Of a DNA stretch of 64,000 nt, positions 17,394 to 26,968 are shown piece after piece. Both the position numbers and the translations under genes were made by a program. Where the stretch lies: NCBI GenBank assembly GCA_902792435.1, contig CADAZN010000002.1, positions 96,283-160,282 of the forward strand. The letters are read 5' to 3'. Source of the DNA: an uncultured Bacteroidales bacterium (GTDB lineage Bacteria > Bacteroidota > Bacteroidia > Bacteroidales > Muribaculaceae). Every line of letters begins with the position of its first letter. Position 1 is the first letter of the stretch. Under the pieces are notes generated by a model. It did no database searches and was not told where the DNA came from. It saw nothing but the letters and a program-made list of their open reading frames with translations.

Positions 17394-18911
17394 ATGAGTA
17401 ACAGAGCATTATTAATAATCCTTGACGGTTGGGGCATTGGCGACCACTCTAAGAGTGATGCCATTTTCTCAACACCAACCCCCTATTGGGACTACTTGAT
17501 GGAAACTTTTCCACACAGTCAGCTCCAAGCCAGCGGTGAAAATGTTGGTTTACCCGATGGACAGATGGGCAATAGCGAAGTTGGACACCTCAACATAGGC
17601 GGCGGACGTGTTGTCTATCAAGATCTCGTCAAGATTAATAAAGCCATTAAGGACAAGTCTATCCTTGAGAATCCTGAAATCGTCAATGCGTTCAATTATG
17701 CCAAAGAGAATGGCAAAGCTATGCATTTCATGGGATTAACAAGTGATGGCGGTGTTCATAGCTCACTAGACCATTTGTTTGCCTTATGCGACATTGCACA
17801 TGATTATGAGTTGAAGGATGTTTTCATCCACTGCTTCATGGATGGCCGCGACACCGACCCTGAGAGCGGAAAAGGTTTTGTCGGCCAGCTTGAAGAGCAT
17901 TGCGCCAAGAGTTCAGGAGTGGTTGCTACTGTTACAGGACGCTATTATGCAATGGATCGCGATAAGCGATGGGAACGCATCAAGATGGCCTATGACCAGC
18001 TGGTTCATGGCGAAGGCCGTAAGAGCGACAATATGGTTCAAGCCATACAAGAATCATATGACGAGGGCGTTACCGACGAGTTTATCAAACCCATTGTAAA
18101 CTCAACTGTTGATGGCCGCATCAAAGATGGAGATGTTGTAATCTTCTTTAATTTCCGTAATGACCGAGCCAAGGAGTTGACAATCGTTCTCACTCAACAA
18201 GACATGCCAGAAGTTGGGATGACCACCATTCCCAACCTACAATATTACTGCATGACGCCTTACGATGCTTCATTCACTGGAGTGCATGTTATCTTCAAGA
18301 AAGACAATGTTGACAACACTCTAGCACAATATCTTGCATCACAAGGTAAGCGACAGCTACATATTGCCGAGACCGAAAAATATGCTCACGTCACTTTCTT
18401 CTTCAACGGCGGTCGTGAGGAGCCTTTTGAGAACGAAGATAGAATTCTTGTTCCTTCGCCCAAAGTGGCTACCTATGACCTCAAGCCTGAAATGAGCGCC
18501 TACGAAGTAAAAGACAAGCTGATTGAAGCAATCAAAGAAACTAAGTATGACTTTATTGTAGTGAACTATGCTAACGGCGACATGGTAGGTCACACAGGTG
18601 TTTATGACGCCATTGTGAAAGCTGTTGAGACCATCGACAACTGCCTGCACGACACCGTGGAAGCTGCCAAGGAGGCTAATTATGAGATCATCATCATTGC
18701 CGATCATGGCAACTGCGATAATGCTATCAACAAGGACGGCACCCCCAACACTGCCCATTCACTCAATCCAGTACCATTCATCTTTGTAAGCAACAACAAG
18801 AATGCTACTGTGAATGATGGTAGACTTGCCGATGTCGCTCCATCGATACTACAAATTATGGAACTAGCCCAACCAACCGACATGACAGGAACCGGGCTCA
18901 TTAATAAGTAA
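17394..18911 (+). CDS. gpmI: 2,3-bisphosphoglycerate-independent phosphoglycerate mutase
   Basis: GpmI interconverts 3- and 2-phosphoglycerate in glycolysis using a phosphoserine intermediate and manganese. The 505 residues have the alkaline-phosphatase-type metal sites: [10 protein letters not shown] at the start, [14 protein letters not shown] with the phosphorylated serine near residue 60, HCFMDGRDT, and near the C-terminus [11 protein letters not shown] and [11 protein letters not shown] 17394 is preferred to the TTG one codon earlier. The gene has its own promoter and terminator and stands alone. Confidence 0.97.
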   Translation: MSNRALLIILDGWGIGDHSKSDAIFSTPTPYWDYLMETFPHSQLQASGENVGLPDGQMGNSEVGHLNIGGGRVVYQDLVKINKAIKDKSILENPEIVNAFNYAKENGKAMHFMGLTSDGGVHSSLDHLFALCDIAHDYELKDVFIHCFMDGRDTDPESGKGFVGQLEEHCAKSSGVVATVTGRYYAMDRDKRWERIKMAYDQLVHGEGRKSDNMVQAIQESYDEGVTDEFIKPIVNSTVDGRIKDGDVVIFFNFRNDRAKELTIVLTQQDMPEVGMTTIPNLQYYCMTPYDASFTGVHVIFKKDNVDNTLAQYLASQGKRQLHIAETEKYAHVTFFFNGGREEPFENEDRILVPSPKVATYDLKPEMSAYEVKDKLIEAIKETKYDFIVVNYANGDMVGHTGVYDAIVKAVETIDNCLHDTVEAAKEANYEIIIIADHGNCDNAINKDGTPNTAHSLNPVPFIFVSNNKNATVNDGRLADVAPSILQIMELAQPTDMTGTGLINK

Positions 18912-18970
18912 GATAATTTTTCATTAAATACACAACACATTTTTTTCATTTCATATACTCGTTTTACTAT

Positions 18971-19012
18971 GATGACTCAACGCAGTGAATGCATTGGGTC
19001 ATCTCTTTTTTA
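18971..19012 (+). terminator. Terminator after gpmI
   Basis: A stem of GATGACTCAA with TTGGGTCATC (one G-T pair), extended by GCA/TGCA after a mismatch, followed by TCTTTTTT. Confidence 0.8.
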
Positions 19013-19073
19013 GAATGTTAACACTAGCTCTCAGTTTATTGGCCTTCTCAAGGGAGGAATTGATGTAAATAAA

Positions 19074-19105
19074 TTTGGCAGTTCATTTTGGTTGTTGTAA
19101 TTTTG
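19074..19105 (+). promoter_or_regulatory. Promoter of tgt
   Basis: TTTG at 19074-19077 and TAATTTTG at 19098-19105, 20 bases apart, ending 19 bases before the ATG at 19125. Confidence 0.78.
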
Positions 19106-19124
19106 CACTATAATTTGGATAACT

Positions 19125-20255
19125 ATGGACTACAAAGTAGTAGCAACAAATAATGACAGTAAAGCTCGTGCCGGAGTGATAACTACCGACCATGGAGAGA
19201 TTATGACCCCTATCTTCATGCCTGTTGGCACGGTTGGCTCGGTAAAAGCTGTTCACATGAGTGAACTGCGCGACGACATCAAGGCACAAATCATTTTGGG
19301 CAACACCTATCACCTGTACTTGCGTCCAGGCATGGACATTATTGAACGTGCAGGTGGATTGCACAAGTTCAACAGCTGGGATCGCCCCATTTTAACCGAC
19401 AGTGGCGGATTTCAGGTCTTCTCCCTCAGCGAGAACCGCAAGCTAAAAGAAGAAGGTGTCACATTTCGAAGCCATATTGATGGTTCGAAACATCTTTTCA
19501 CACCCGAGAAGGTTGTTGACATCCAACGAAGCATAGGCAGCGACATTATGATGGCTCTCGATGAATGCCCGCCAGGAACAAGTGACTACCGTTATTCCGA
19601 GAAATCACTCAGGTTGACCCAACATTGGTTAGAGCGCGGATGGAAACACTTCAAAGAAACACAGCCTCGCTATGGACATAGCCAAGCATTCTTCCCAATT
19701 GTTCAGGGTTGTACCTATACCGACTTGCGTCAAGATGCAGCAAAGCATGTCGCCGATTTGGGAGCTGAAGGTAACGCAATTGGCGGACTTGCCGTTGGCG
19801 AACCTGTTGAAGTCATGTATGATATGATAGAGGTCGTCAACGAAATCCTCCCCGAGGATCGTCCTCGATACCTGATGGGAGTAGGCACACCTGCCAATAT
19901 TCTTGAAGCTATCGATCGTGGTGTTGACATGATGGACTGTGTGATGCCAACACGCAACGGCCGAAACGGTATGCTATTTACGCAGCATGGAATCATGAAC
20001 ATGCGCAACAAGAAATGGGCCGACGATTTCACCCCTTTACAAGAAGATGGCGCATCGATTGTTGACCATGTTTATAGTAAAGCTTACGTTCGCCACCTAT
20101 TCATCGCTAACGAGCTACTAGCAATGCAAATTGCCAGTATCCACAACCTAGCATTCTACCTGTGGTTAGTTACCGAAGCTCGCAACCACATTATTTCTGG
20201 AGACTTCAAAACATGGAAGACATCAATGATAGAAAGAGTAACTAGGAGACTTTAA
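19125..20255 (+). CDS. tgt: tRNA-guanine transglycosylase (queuosine pathway)
   Basis: Tgt exchanges guanine 34 of certain tRNAs for a queuosine precursor. The 376 residues show GNTYHLYLRPG, the catalytic TDSGGFQVFSL near residue 88, GGLAVGEP and GVDMMDCVMPTRNGRNG with the nucleophilic aspartate. Where most bacterial enzymes carry the zinc ligands CxCxxC, this one reads EDGASIVDHVYSKAYVRHL, with no cysteine, although the later IHNL histidine is kept. As I recall, Bacteroidetes Tgt proteins share this loss, so it is probably lineage-wide rather than damage. The lptF/G-like gene follows after three bases. Confidence 0.95.
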   Translation: MDYKVVATNNDSKARAGVITTDHGEIMTPIFMPVGTVGSVKAVHMSELRDDIKAQIILGNTYHLYLRPGMDIIERAGGLHKFNSWDRPILTDSGGFQVFSLSENRKLKEEGVTFRSHIDGSKHLFTPEKVVDIQRSIGSDIMMALDECPPGTSDYRYSEKSLRLTQHWLERGWKHFKETQPRYGHSQAFFPIVQGCTYTDLRQDAAKHVADLGAEGNAIGGLAVGEPVEVMYDMIEVVNEILPEDRPRYLMGVGTPANILEAIDRGVDMMDCVMPTRNGRNGMLFTQHGIMNMRNKKWADDFTPLQEDGASIVDHVYSKAYVRHLFIANELLAMQIASIHNLAFYLWLVTEARNHIISGDFKTWKTSMIERVTRRL

Positions 20256-20258
20256 ACA

Positions 20259-21572
20259 ATGGCTTTAACTCGCAGGTTCAAAAAAGGATCAGACTCCATT
20301 TTACAGAACAGTAAGCAATGGGGACTCGTTGAGGAGAGCACAAATGATGTGCGCTCTGAATATGATTTCACCCAAATGGTAATACCCCAAGCACCTGCCG
20401 AGGATTTACAACAGAGCGAAATGCTCGTAGATGACCCTGAACCAACTGCGAACAACAATTCACCACAACCTAAAGCCATCCCTCAAAAGCCAAAACGTCC
20501 TTGGATAAAGCACTTTGATGCTTACATAATAAAGAAGTTCCTTGGAACGTTCATTTTCGCAATCTTGTTACTGCTAGCGATTGTCGTAATGTTTGACATC
20601 AACGAGAAGCTTGATGCCATGCTTACAGCGCCTCTAAAAGAGACAGTGTTCAAGTATTTCTTGAACTTCCTACCATACTTTGCCAACCAGTTTGCCCCGC
20701 TATTTGTATTCATCACTGTTATCTTTTTCACTTCAAAGCTTGCCGACCATAGTGAGATAATTGCCATGATGTCAAGCGGAATAAGCTTCAAGAGGCTGAT
20801 GGTTCCATATCTAGTCAGTGCCACTATTATCGCCATTGGCACTCTCCTACTATCTCTATATGTGATTCCTCCCGCAAATGTTAAGCGCATTGAGTATACT
20901 AACCAATGGGTAAAAAATAAGCGAGTGGATTTTGGAGACAATATTCAATTGCAAGTTCGCCCTGGAGTGATGGCCTTCATGTCGCGTTATGATAACACAA
21001 CTAAACGAGGCTATCGTTTTACAATGGAACAGTTCGACGGCAACAGGCTAGTTTCTCGCATCACAGCCAACGATGTGCATTACGATTCTTTGGGACGATG
21101 GACCCTTAATGATTACACTGTCAGGAAATTTGAAGGACTAAAGGAAACACTCACTAAAGGCACAAAAATCGACACATTGCTCAACATCGATCCACGAGAT
21201 TTCCTTATTGCCAAGAACGACCAAGAGATGCTCACGTCGCCAGAGCTTAGGCGATATATCAACAAGCAGAAAGCACGTGGTGTGGCTAATCTCCAACAGT
21301 TTGAATTGGAATATGAGAAGCGATTTGCCATGACAGCTGCAGCATTCATCTTGACGGTTATTGGCCTCTCGCTATCGTCTCGCAAAGTGCGAGGAGGAAT
21401 GGGAGTAAATATTGGCATTGGACTACTATTAAGTTTCTCCTACATCTTGTTTATGACTGTCACACAGACATTTGCCATCAGTGGCTACACATCTCCAAGG
21501 CTCGCCATGTGGATACCAAACATAATCTATACCATAATAGCAATTGTCCTCTATCACCGTGCGGCACAATGA
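20259..21572 (+). CDS. LptF/LptG (YjgP/YjgQ) family LPS export permease
   Basis: A 437-residue membrane protein of the LptF/LptG family, the permease part of the ABC system that lifts lipopolysaccharide out of the inner membrane. After a soluble 80-residue N-terminal extension, membrane helices start at FDAYIIKKFLGTFIFAIL (about residue 87), then the characteristic FFTSKLADHSEIIAMMSSGIS, a periplasmic beta-rich middle, and three C-terminal helices. The long N-terminal extension is unusual compared with E. coli (about 360 residues). It follows tgt by three bases with a good TAGGAGA site. Whether it is LptF or LptG is not clear. Confidence 0.88.
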   Translation: MALTRRFKKGSDSILQNSKQWGLVEESTNDVRSEYDFTQMVIPQAPAEDLQQSEMLVDDPEPTANNNSPQPKAIPQKPKRPWIKHFDAYIIKKFLGTFIFAILLLLAIVVMFDINEKLDAMLTAPLKETVFKYFLNFLPYFANQFAPLFVFITVIFFTSKLADHSEIIAMMSSGISFKRLMVPYLVSATIIAIGTLLLSLYVIPPANVKRIEYTNQWVKNKRVDFGDNIQLQVRPGVMAFMSRYDNTTKRGYRFTMEQFDGNRLVSRITANDVHYDSLGRWTLNDYTVRKFEGLKETLTKGTKIDTLLNIDPRDFLIAKNDQEMLTSPELRRYINKQKARGVANLQQFELEYEKRFAMTAAAFILTVIGLSLSSRKVRGGMGVNIGIGLLLSFSYILFMTVTQTFAISGYTSPRLAMWIPNIIYTIIAIVLYHRAAQ

Positions 21573-21630
21573 TTTGTCTATAATATCTAATTTGGATCCA
21601 TCTACTCTTTGGTTCTCAAATACTCGACAA

Positions 21631-23118
21631 ATGTTTCTCATGGTGTCATTAAGCATAGTCTTAGTGCCGTTGCTTCTATTGTTTCTTTCTATAGATTCTC
21701 CATTTTTCGAGATTTGGGGCAGAACTGATTCATCATGGTATTTTACAGCAGGAAAAGCATGGGTTGAAGGAATGATACCCTATGTAGACTTTAGCGACTC
21801 TAAAGGTCCATTGTTGTGGCTTATTTATGGCTTGGGATATCTTATTAGTAATAATGACTTTGTAGGAGTCTGGATTCTAACATGCATCAGCTATTGGATT
21901 ACGATATGGTTCATATATGGTATAGTACTATTGTTTATCGATTCACGATGGGTTGCTTTACTAGTTGGGATATTAATGCTTTGGTGTTATTTCAATCCTT
22001 TTATGCATTATGAAACAAGACCCGAAGATTTCTGCCAGCCATTTATCGCCATGTCTATGTGGGCAACGTGTCGAGTATTGTATTGTAAAGCCGAAGCACG
22101 ACATCACATAGAACGACTTATGCGTCAAGGCGCGTGGATAATCGGAATTGCAATAGGCGCATCATTATTGATAAAGTTTACAATTGCTATGATGATTACC
22201 TTCTTTGCAATTGTTCTTTGTTCTTATTCTTGGTATTCAAAAGCAATAGCCATGAAAAGCTTAGTTTGGAGAATAGGCTCAGGAATTTTGCTGGTGTGCT
22301 TACCGTTTGTTTTTTATTTTTGTTTCTTGGGGAATTTAGATGATTTTATTAAAGAATATTTTGTTCTCACATCCAAGATTTCCTCTCATTCCCCAAGGCT
22401 GAATATTGTTAAATGGATTTTGGGCGGGGGCTTTTTATCAAGTCTCATTATTTTAATGTCGTTGAGCACGGGAACTGTATTCCTATTAGTGAAAAATTAT
22501 GCATGGGCTCCATTAGCAACATTTTGGTGGTTTTTACTTATTACAGTCCAAAACGCCGAATGGACTTACTATTATTATAGTTGTTTAATTTTTGCCGTGT
22601 TTGGTTTTATATCAATATCAATATTAGCCTCAAAGCTTTTAATAAATAGAAAACTAAATACTGTACTCTATGTGCTAGTTCTTTGTGGAATAGGATATGC
22701 TTCATTCTATCATGCGTCAAACAACTTAGCAAATTTCAAACTAGTGGAACACGACAATGACCCATTAAAAGATATGGGGACAGAATATTATCATCATGTT
22801 GATATAGTAAAAAAAGTGTACAAACCTCACATTGTATTTTTTAACTACAACAATAAGGTTAATGTGGCCGATGCAACATGTGGTTTACCTGGTTGCAAAT
22901 ATTGGGCGAAACAATTTGGCGCCAATAATATGCAAGAAATGCAGTATGTCCAAATAAAAGAGAAAAAGCCACATTTCATTTATATTAAGAAAAGTGACTT
23001 TAAAAATAGAGAGAGAGTTGAGAGCCTTGGGTATTTCTGCTTAATTCAACCGGGGAAATTCTACAATGCATTTCTATATGCCTCGCCCCAACTAAAGAAA
23101 CTATACCAAGAAGACTAA
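21631..23118 (+). CDS. GT-C type membrane glycosyltransferase-like protein
   Basis: About 495 residues with some ten hydrophobic segments. The first extracytoplasmic loop reads WGRTDSSWYFTAGKAW and then GMIPYVDFSDSKGPLLW, the pattern of GT39/ArnT-like transferases of the RgtA/B/C/D-like group that use polyprenyl-linked sugars at the outer face of the inner membrane. The soluble C-terminal part (about 120 residues) is not recognised. The start is uncertain: ATG 21631 is the first ATG, while TTG codons at 21574 and 21589 are alternatives. It is clearly more AT-rich than lptF/G and tgt, which suggests later acquisition. Donor and acceptor are unknown. Confidence 0.72.
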   Translation: MFLMVSLSIVLVPLLLLFLSIDSPFFEIWGRTDSSWYFTAGKAWVEGMIPYVDFSDSKGPLLWLIYGLGYLISNNDFVGVWILTCISYWITIWFIYGIVLLFIDSRWVALLVGILMLWCYFNPFMHYETRPEDFCQPFIAMSMWATCRVLYCKAEARHHIERLMRQGAWIIGIAIGASLLIKFTIAMMITFFAIVLCSYSWYSKAIAMKSLVWRIGSGILLVCLPFVFYFCFLGNLDDFIKEYFVLTSKISSHSPRLNIVKWILGGGFLSSLIILMSLSTGTVFLLVKNYAWAPLATFWWFLLITVQNAEWTYYYYSCLIFAVFGFISISILASKLLINRKLNTVLYVLVLCGIGYASFYHASNNLANFKLVEHDNDPLKDMGTEYYHHVDIVKKVYKPHIVFFNYNNKVNVADATCGLPGCKYWAKQFGANNMQEMQYVQIKEKKPHFIYIKKSDFKNRERVESLGYFCLIQPGKFYNAFLYASPQLKKLYQED

Positions 23119-23150
23119 TTCTATTTGTTTAATTAGAGCCTTGTTTTTCT

Positions 23151-23867
23151 TTAGAGCGCAATGGCTGCTTCAAGAGCGAGGTGCATCATTGTGCGGAAAG
23201 AATTTTGTCGGTCTTCAGCACTAATAGCCACATCCTCGACTAGCGAGTCGCTGATAGTTAGGATACATGCAGCACGTTTTCCAAGAACGTTGGCATTGTG
23301 GAAGAGTGCAAAGCTTTCCATCTCGACGCAATCAACACCTGTGCGTTCACGAGTCACTTGCCAAGGCTCGCTATTGGGGCCTCCATAGAAGACATCACTT
23401 GAGTAAACCTTTCCAAGATGGTAAGGAATATCGAGTTCCTGGGCCTTTTTAATGATGACATCGTTGATCTCAGCGCTTGGAGAGAGTTCATGGCTTGTCT
23501 CACCGTTGTGGACCAAAGCATAAGATGATGCACTATAGGATGCGCTTGCAATCACCACATCGTGAACAGCAAGGTCCTTGGTATAGCTCCCTGCCGAACC
23601 AATACGGATGATATTCTCCACATCATAGAATGTGTAGAGTTCATGGCTATAAATGCCAATGCTGGGCATTCCCATTCCGCTAGCCATTACTGACACAGGC
23701 ACACCTTTATAAGTGCCAGTGAATCCAAGCACATTGCGAACAGAAGTTACAAGTTGGGGATTTTCAAGGAAATTCTCAGCAATAAACTTGGCACGCAGTG
23801 GGTCGCCAGGCATTAACACGGTTTTAGCAAAAGCACCATCAAGTGCGTTGATGTGAGGAGTGGACAT
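23151..23867 (-). CDS. deoD: Purine nucleoside phosphorylase, DeoD type
   Basis: DeoD splits purine (deoxy)nucleosides with phosphate in the salvage pathway. The 238 residues contain VLMPGDPLRAKFIAE near residue 17, IGIYSHELY, IIRIGSAGSY, the substrate-site VEMESFALF and ILTISDSL, with the catalytic aspartate in SDS. Length matches the hexameric bacterial enzyme. It is downstream of the lytic transglycosylase gene on the same strand, 43 bases away. Confidence 0.95.
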   Translation of the reverse strand: MSTPHINALDGAFAKTVLMPGDPLRAKFIAENFLENPQLVTSVRNVLGFTGTYKGVPVSVMASGMGMPSIGIYSHELYTFYDVENIIRIGSAGSYTKDLAVHDVVIASASYSASSYALVHNGETSHELSPSAEINDVIIKKAQELDIPYHLGKVYSSDVFYGGPNSEPWQVTRERTGVDCVEMESFALFHNANVLGKRAACILTISDSLVEDVAISAEDRQNSFRTMMHLALEAAIAL

Positions 23868-23910
23868 AAGAATAGTAAGTTATAATTTATAAAAATGATT
23901 GTACAAAAGG

Positions 23911-25407
23911 CTATTTCTTCTTGTTTCTCTTGGCTTCATACTCACGGAACACACGGTAAGCATTCTCAACCTGTCGAACATAGTTAATAGTCTCGGTGCC
24001 ACGGCAGTATCCATAGCTACAAACTGGATCGTTGTAGAACTCGGGGTGCGTCTTCCAAAGCAGAGCTTCCTCGACATTAGAATACCAAATTTTAGGGTTC
24101 TTTTCATACTTTTGTGCCAATTTCATGGCATCAATAATGTGCCCTACTCCAGCATTGTAGGCGCCCAAGGTGAATCGCATACGTTCCGCGCTATTAGGGA
24201 TATAGCTTTGTAAGAACTTGTTAGTCTTAGAAATAATGAGGCTAGCAACATAAACGCTCTTCTCAGGATCCTTGAGGTCTTCTTGCGAGAATCCGTAGCT
24301 ATGAGCTGTGCTAGGCATAATTTGCATCAAGCCTTGCGCATCGGCCCAAGACACTGCTTGAGGATTGAAGTTCGACTCCACATAAGCAACCGCAGCCAGC
24401 AAAGTCCATTCCACGCCAGCCGTAGCAGCATACTTCTTAAACAGCTGATCGTAGGCAGAAATATCACCTTCCTTACGAGAATAGATCTTCTTCAAATCCT
24501 GCTCAGTGGCTGGACTCTGGGAGTTCTCTACGAGGTTGTTCAACGAATCACTCATCGCTTTCATTGAGTCGCGATGGTGCTTATTCATTTCAAAATATCG
24601 TTGCTTAATCTCTCTAGCCTTAGCAATGGTGTTGTCATTCTTAGCCCATTCATTGATAGTGTCGGCAAGCCATTTCCAATCTTTTCCCACTGCCCATGAG
24701 GAGCGTTGCATAAATCCCACCTTCAGACTAATATTAATACTGTCGTTGTAGGTCTTATTGATTTGTGCAATATCGCTATCGGCAATTGTGAAAGGTAATC
24801 GACCGCTAGCAACCATATCAATGAGATCCTCACTGATGAGAGAGTCATTCTCGAGAGCATGAATCTTAATACCACCACCTATCTCACTATCAAGGTTTTT
24901 CAATCTAGCTTCATAGTTAGAACCATGAATCACATAAATGTCTTTTCCAATTAGCTGAGTCACATTGTTAAGAGTGTCTTTTCCAGCTCGTTGCACAAGA
25001 ACCTGAAATGTTTCATTTTGTGCACCGCAATGTATAACATGCTGCTTGTATTCGGCAGTGATTGGAATTTCATAGGCGGCAACATGCACTTTGTTATTCT
25101 CAACATAATTAATGAGTTCCTTCATACTGCTAGCCACATGGAACTTTATACCCATTTTGTTTTCACGGGCAAAAGCGCAAATTCTCTCATAGTCATAACC
25201 AAGAGTATCCCCTTTGAGAATGAAGAAACTAGCGGGACTATATATTGTTCCCACAACCAAGGTATCGGGGAACTCATGTTTAACAGCAATCGTGGGCAGC
25301 GACTTGGCTGCATCCTTTGATGTCTCCTGCTGAGATTTGTTGTTGCAAGAAGTCACAAGGGTTACGAGCAGAGACAAAACCAAGATATGTGATAGTAAAG
25401 CCTTCAT
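23911..25407 (-). CDS. MltF-like membrane-bound lytic murein transglycosylase
   Basis: A 498-residue lipoprotein: an N-terminal lipobox (LVTLVTSCNN, Cys about residue 21), a periplasmic solute-binding domain of the SBP_bac_3 type (residues about 45-270), and a C-terminal SLT lysozyme-like domain with the catalytic glutamate in AAVAYVESNFNP, then AQGLMQIMP and FTLGAYNAGVGH. This is the MltF architecture: the transglycosylase cuts peptidoglycan glycan strands with 1,6-anhydro ends, and the binding domain regulates it. A coiled, charged linker (residues about 275-320) joins the domains. Confidence 0.9.
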   Translation of the reverse strand: MKALLSHILVLSLLVTLVTSCNNKSQQETSKDAAKSLPTIAVKHEFPDTLVVGTIYSPASFFILKGDTLGYDYERICAFARENKMGIKFHVASSMKELINYVENNKVHVAAYEIPITAEYKQHVIHCGAQNETFQVLVQRAGKDTLNNVTQLIGKDIYVIHGSNYEARLKNLDSEIGGGIKIHALENDSLISEDLIDMVASGRLPFTIADSDIAQINKTYNDSINISLKVGFMQRSSWAVGKDWKWLADTINEWAKNDNTIAKAREIKQRYFEMNKHHRDSMKAMSDSLNNLVENSQSPATEQDLKKIYSRKEGDISAYDQLFKKYAATAGVEWTLLAAVAYVESNFNPQAVSWADAQGLMQIMPSTAHSYGFSQEDLKDPEKSVYVASLIISKTNKFLQSYIPNSAERMRFTLGAYNAGVGHIIDAMKLAQKYEKNPKIWYSNVEEALLWKTHPEFYNDPVCSYGYCRGTETINYVRQVENAYRVFREYEAKRNKKK

Positions 25408-25497
25408 GTATCGTGTTGTTGTGTCGCAGCAAAAAATGGTGATTTCAATTATATATATAAATAGGTATATATAAACATAACACCAAAAATGGTTAAT

Positions 25498-26349
25498 TTA
25501 TTGTATTGATGAAAGTATAATCATAACTATGACAGTGGTTGGGGCAGCAAAGAGGAGACTATCAATTCGGTCTAAAACACCGCCATGTCCTGGAATAATA
25601 TTTCCAGAATCCTTAACACCTGCGCATCGCTTGAGTAGAGACTCAAAGAGATCACCCAATGTTCCTGAAATAACTACCCCTATTCCAAAAATAATCCATG
25701 CATCAAGGGCGAAGTTATTAGGATTAAGCATTTGGGAGACAGCATCAACTTGTGAGATAACAATTGCTGCTGCTATAACAGCAACCGCGCCACCCACAAC
25801 ACCTTCCCAAGATTTCTTAGGACTAATGCGCTCAAACAATCTGTGCTTGCCAATTGCACATCCTACAAGGAACGCACCTGTATCATAGAGCCATAAGAAA
25901 ATAAACAAACATAAAACAAGTTCAGGCGAGAAGTTGGAAGCCAAAGTGTTTAGCAGAGACAGAGGTAGTGCCACATAAAGAAAAGAACTTAGCGACTGTC
26001 GTACATCGGCAATGGAGTTACGTTCGGGCAAATAAAGTTGTATTATCAATCTCACCAGCAAGAATACCGCTACAGGAACAAGGCATAAACCATGGTTTAT
26101 TCCAGAGTTATAGTAGGCAAAGAATGAAAGAAAAAGCGCTACTCCCCCAGCACAATCTACAGTCTTTAACAGTGTTGTAGATGGTTTTCCATCATGGTTG
26201 AATAGCCTAGAAGCTTCTAGCATACCAAGAATCACGAAACAACAGAACAAAATCACAAACAATATTTTGCTCACGTTCCACAACAATAATGCCGCAACTA
26301 TCAATGCAACGTAGATGCCGCCATATAATGCCCGAGTAGCTATATTCAT
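25498..26349 (-). CDS. cdsA: Phosphatidate cytidylyltransferase
   Basis: CdsA makes CDP-diacylglycerol from phosphatidate and CTP, the branch point of phospholipid synthesis. The 283 residues have eight or so membrane segments, the ISPKKSWEGVVGG motif near residue 175 and the family signature LLKRCAGVKDSGNIIPGHGG followed by VLDRIDSL close to the end, including both metal-binding aspartates. It has its own promoter and is upstream of the mltF-like and deoD genes on the same strand. Confidence 0.96.
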   Translation of the reverse strand: MNIATRALYGGIYVALIVAALLLWNVSKILFVILFCCFVILGMLEASRLFNHDGKPSTTLLKTVDCAGGVALFLSFFAYYNSGINHGLCLVPVAVFLLVRLIIQLYLPERNSIADVRQSLSSFLYVALPLSLLNTLASNFSPELVLCLFIFLWLYDTGAFLVGCAIGKHRLFERISPKKSWEGVVGGAVAVIAAAIVISQVDAVSQMLNPNNFALDAWIIFGIGVVISGTLGDLFESLLKRCAGVKDSGNIIPGHGGVLDRIDSLLFAAPTTVIVMIILSSIQ

Positions 26350-26386
26350 ATTATCTAGAATTTTTAAAGATTCAGAAACAACCTTG

Positions 26387-26418
26387 CAAAGTTATGCCAA
26401 AAATCGAAGAATTGCAAA
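26387..26418 (-). promoter_or_regulatory. Promoter of cdsA
   Basis: Minus-strand TTTG (26418-26415) and TAACTTTG (26394-26387), exactly 20 bases apart, about 38 bases before the ATG. Confidence 0.82.
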
Positions 26419-26489
26419 TATAATGTATAAAACAAGTGTAGAGGTAGGGGCAATACAAGAATAAGCAATAAGGAATCATAAGAAACACG

Positions 26490-26615
26490 ATAATCACTAG
26501 AATCAGTGGAATCACTGGAATCAGTGGAATCACTGGAATCAGTGGAATCACTGGAATCATTGGAATCAGTGGAATCATTGGAATCATTGGAATCATTGGA
26601 ATCACTGGAATCAGT
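26490..26615. repeat. Tandem 9-base array (GGAATCACT/AGT/ATT), 14 units
   Basis: Fourteen 9-base units in which the seventh to ninth bases alternate among ACT, AGT and ATT. Because nine is a multiple of three, all frames stay open, giving Ser-Asp-rich and Ile-Pro-rich phantom reading frames. It lies upstream of the cdsA promoter. From 26616 to 26877 the sequence is AT-rich and I see no gene. Confidence 0.93.
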
Positions 26616-26877
26616 CAACTATTTTCAGGGATAAGAGTGACTAGGAACTACTATGAATAACTAGTGGCAGAATGTCAAAGAACTCTTGCTATATTCAGCA
26701 AGAGCAAAAATAAAATAGATTGATGTATTAAAACAACATTGAAATAATGAAATAATTGCAAAATTTAATTAGCACTACCATATATATAAAGATTTACATC
26801 ATGATGCGATAAATATCAACAAACATGCCACCCTACCTACTGTTTTTGATAGTTTTTTCAAAAAAGTTGCCAAAATA

Positions 26878-26909
26878 TTTGGTTTATAAAATAAACTACT
26901 TTATCTTTG
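26878..26909 (+). promoter_or_regulatory. Promoter of the membrane protein/winged-helix pair
   Basis: TTTG at 26878-26881 and TATCTTTG at 26902-26909, 20 bases apart; the ATG follows at 26969. Confidence 0.8.
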
Positions 26910-26968
26910 CAACGGATTTATAAATCTAAACAACTTTTTTATTCACCATTTAGTTATGTAAGGAAAAT

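Noticed and set aside
26364-26618. 84-codon Ser-Asp repeat frame as a real secreted or SD-repeat protein
   Set aside because: The frame is a by-product of a 9-base tandem array, all frames are open, and the cdsA promoter lies inside it.
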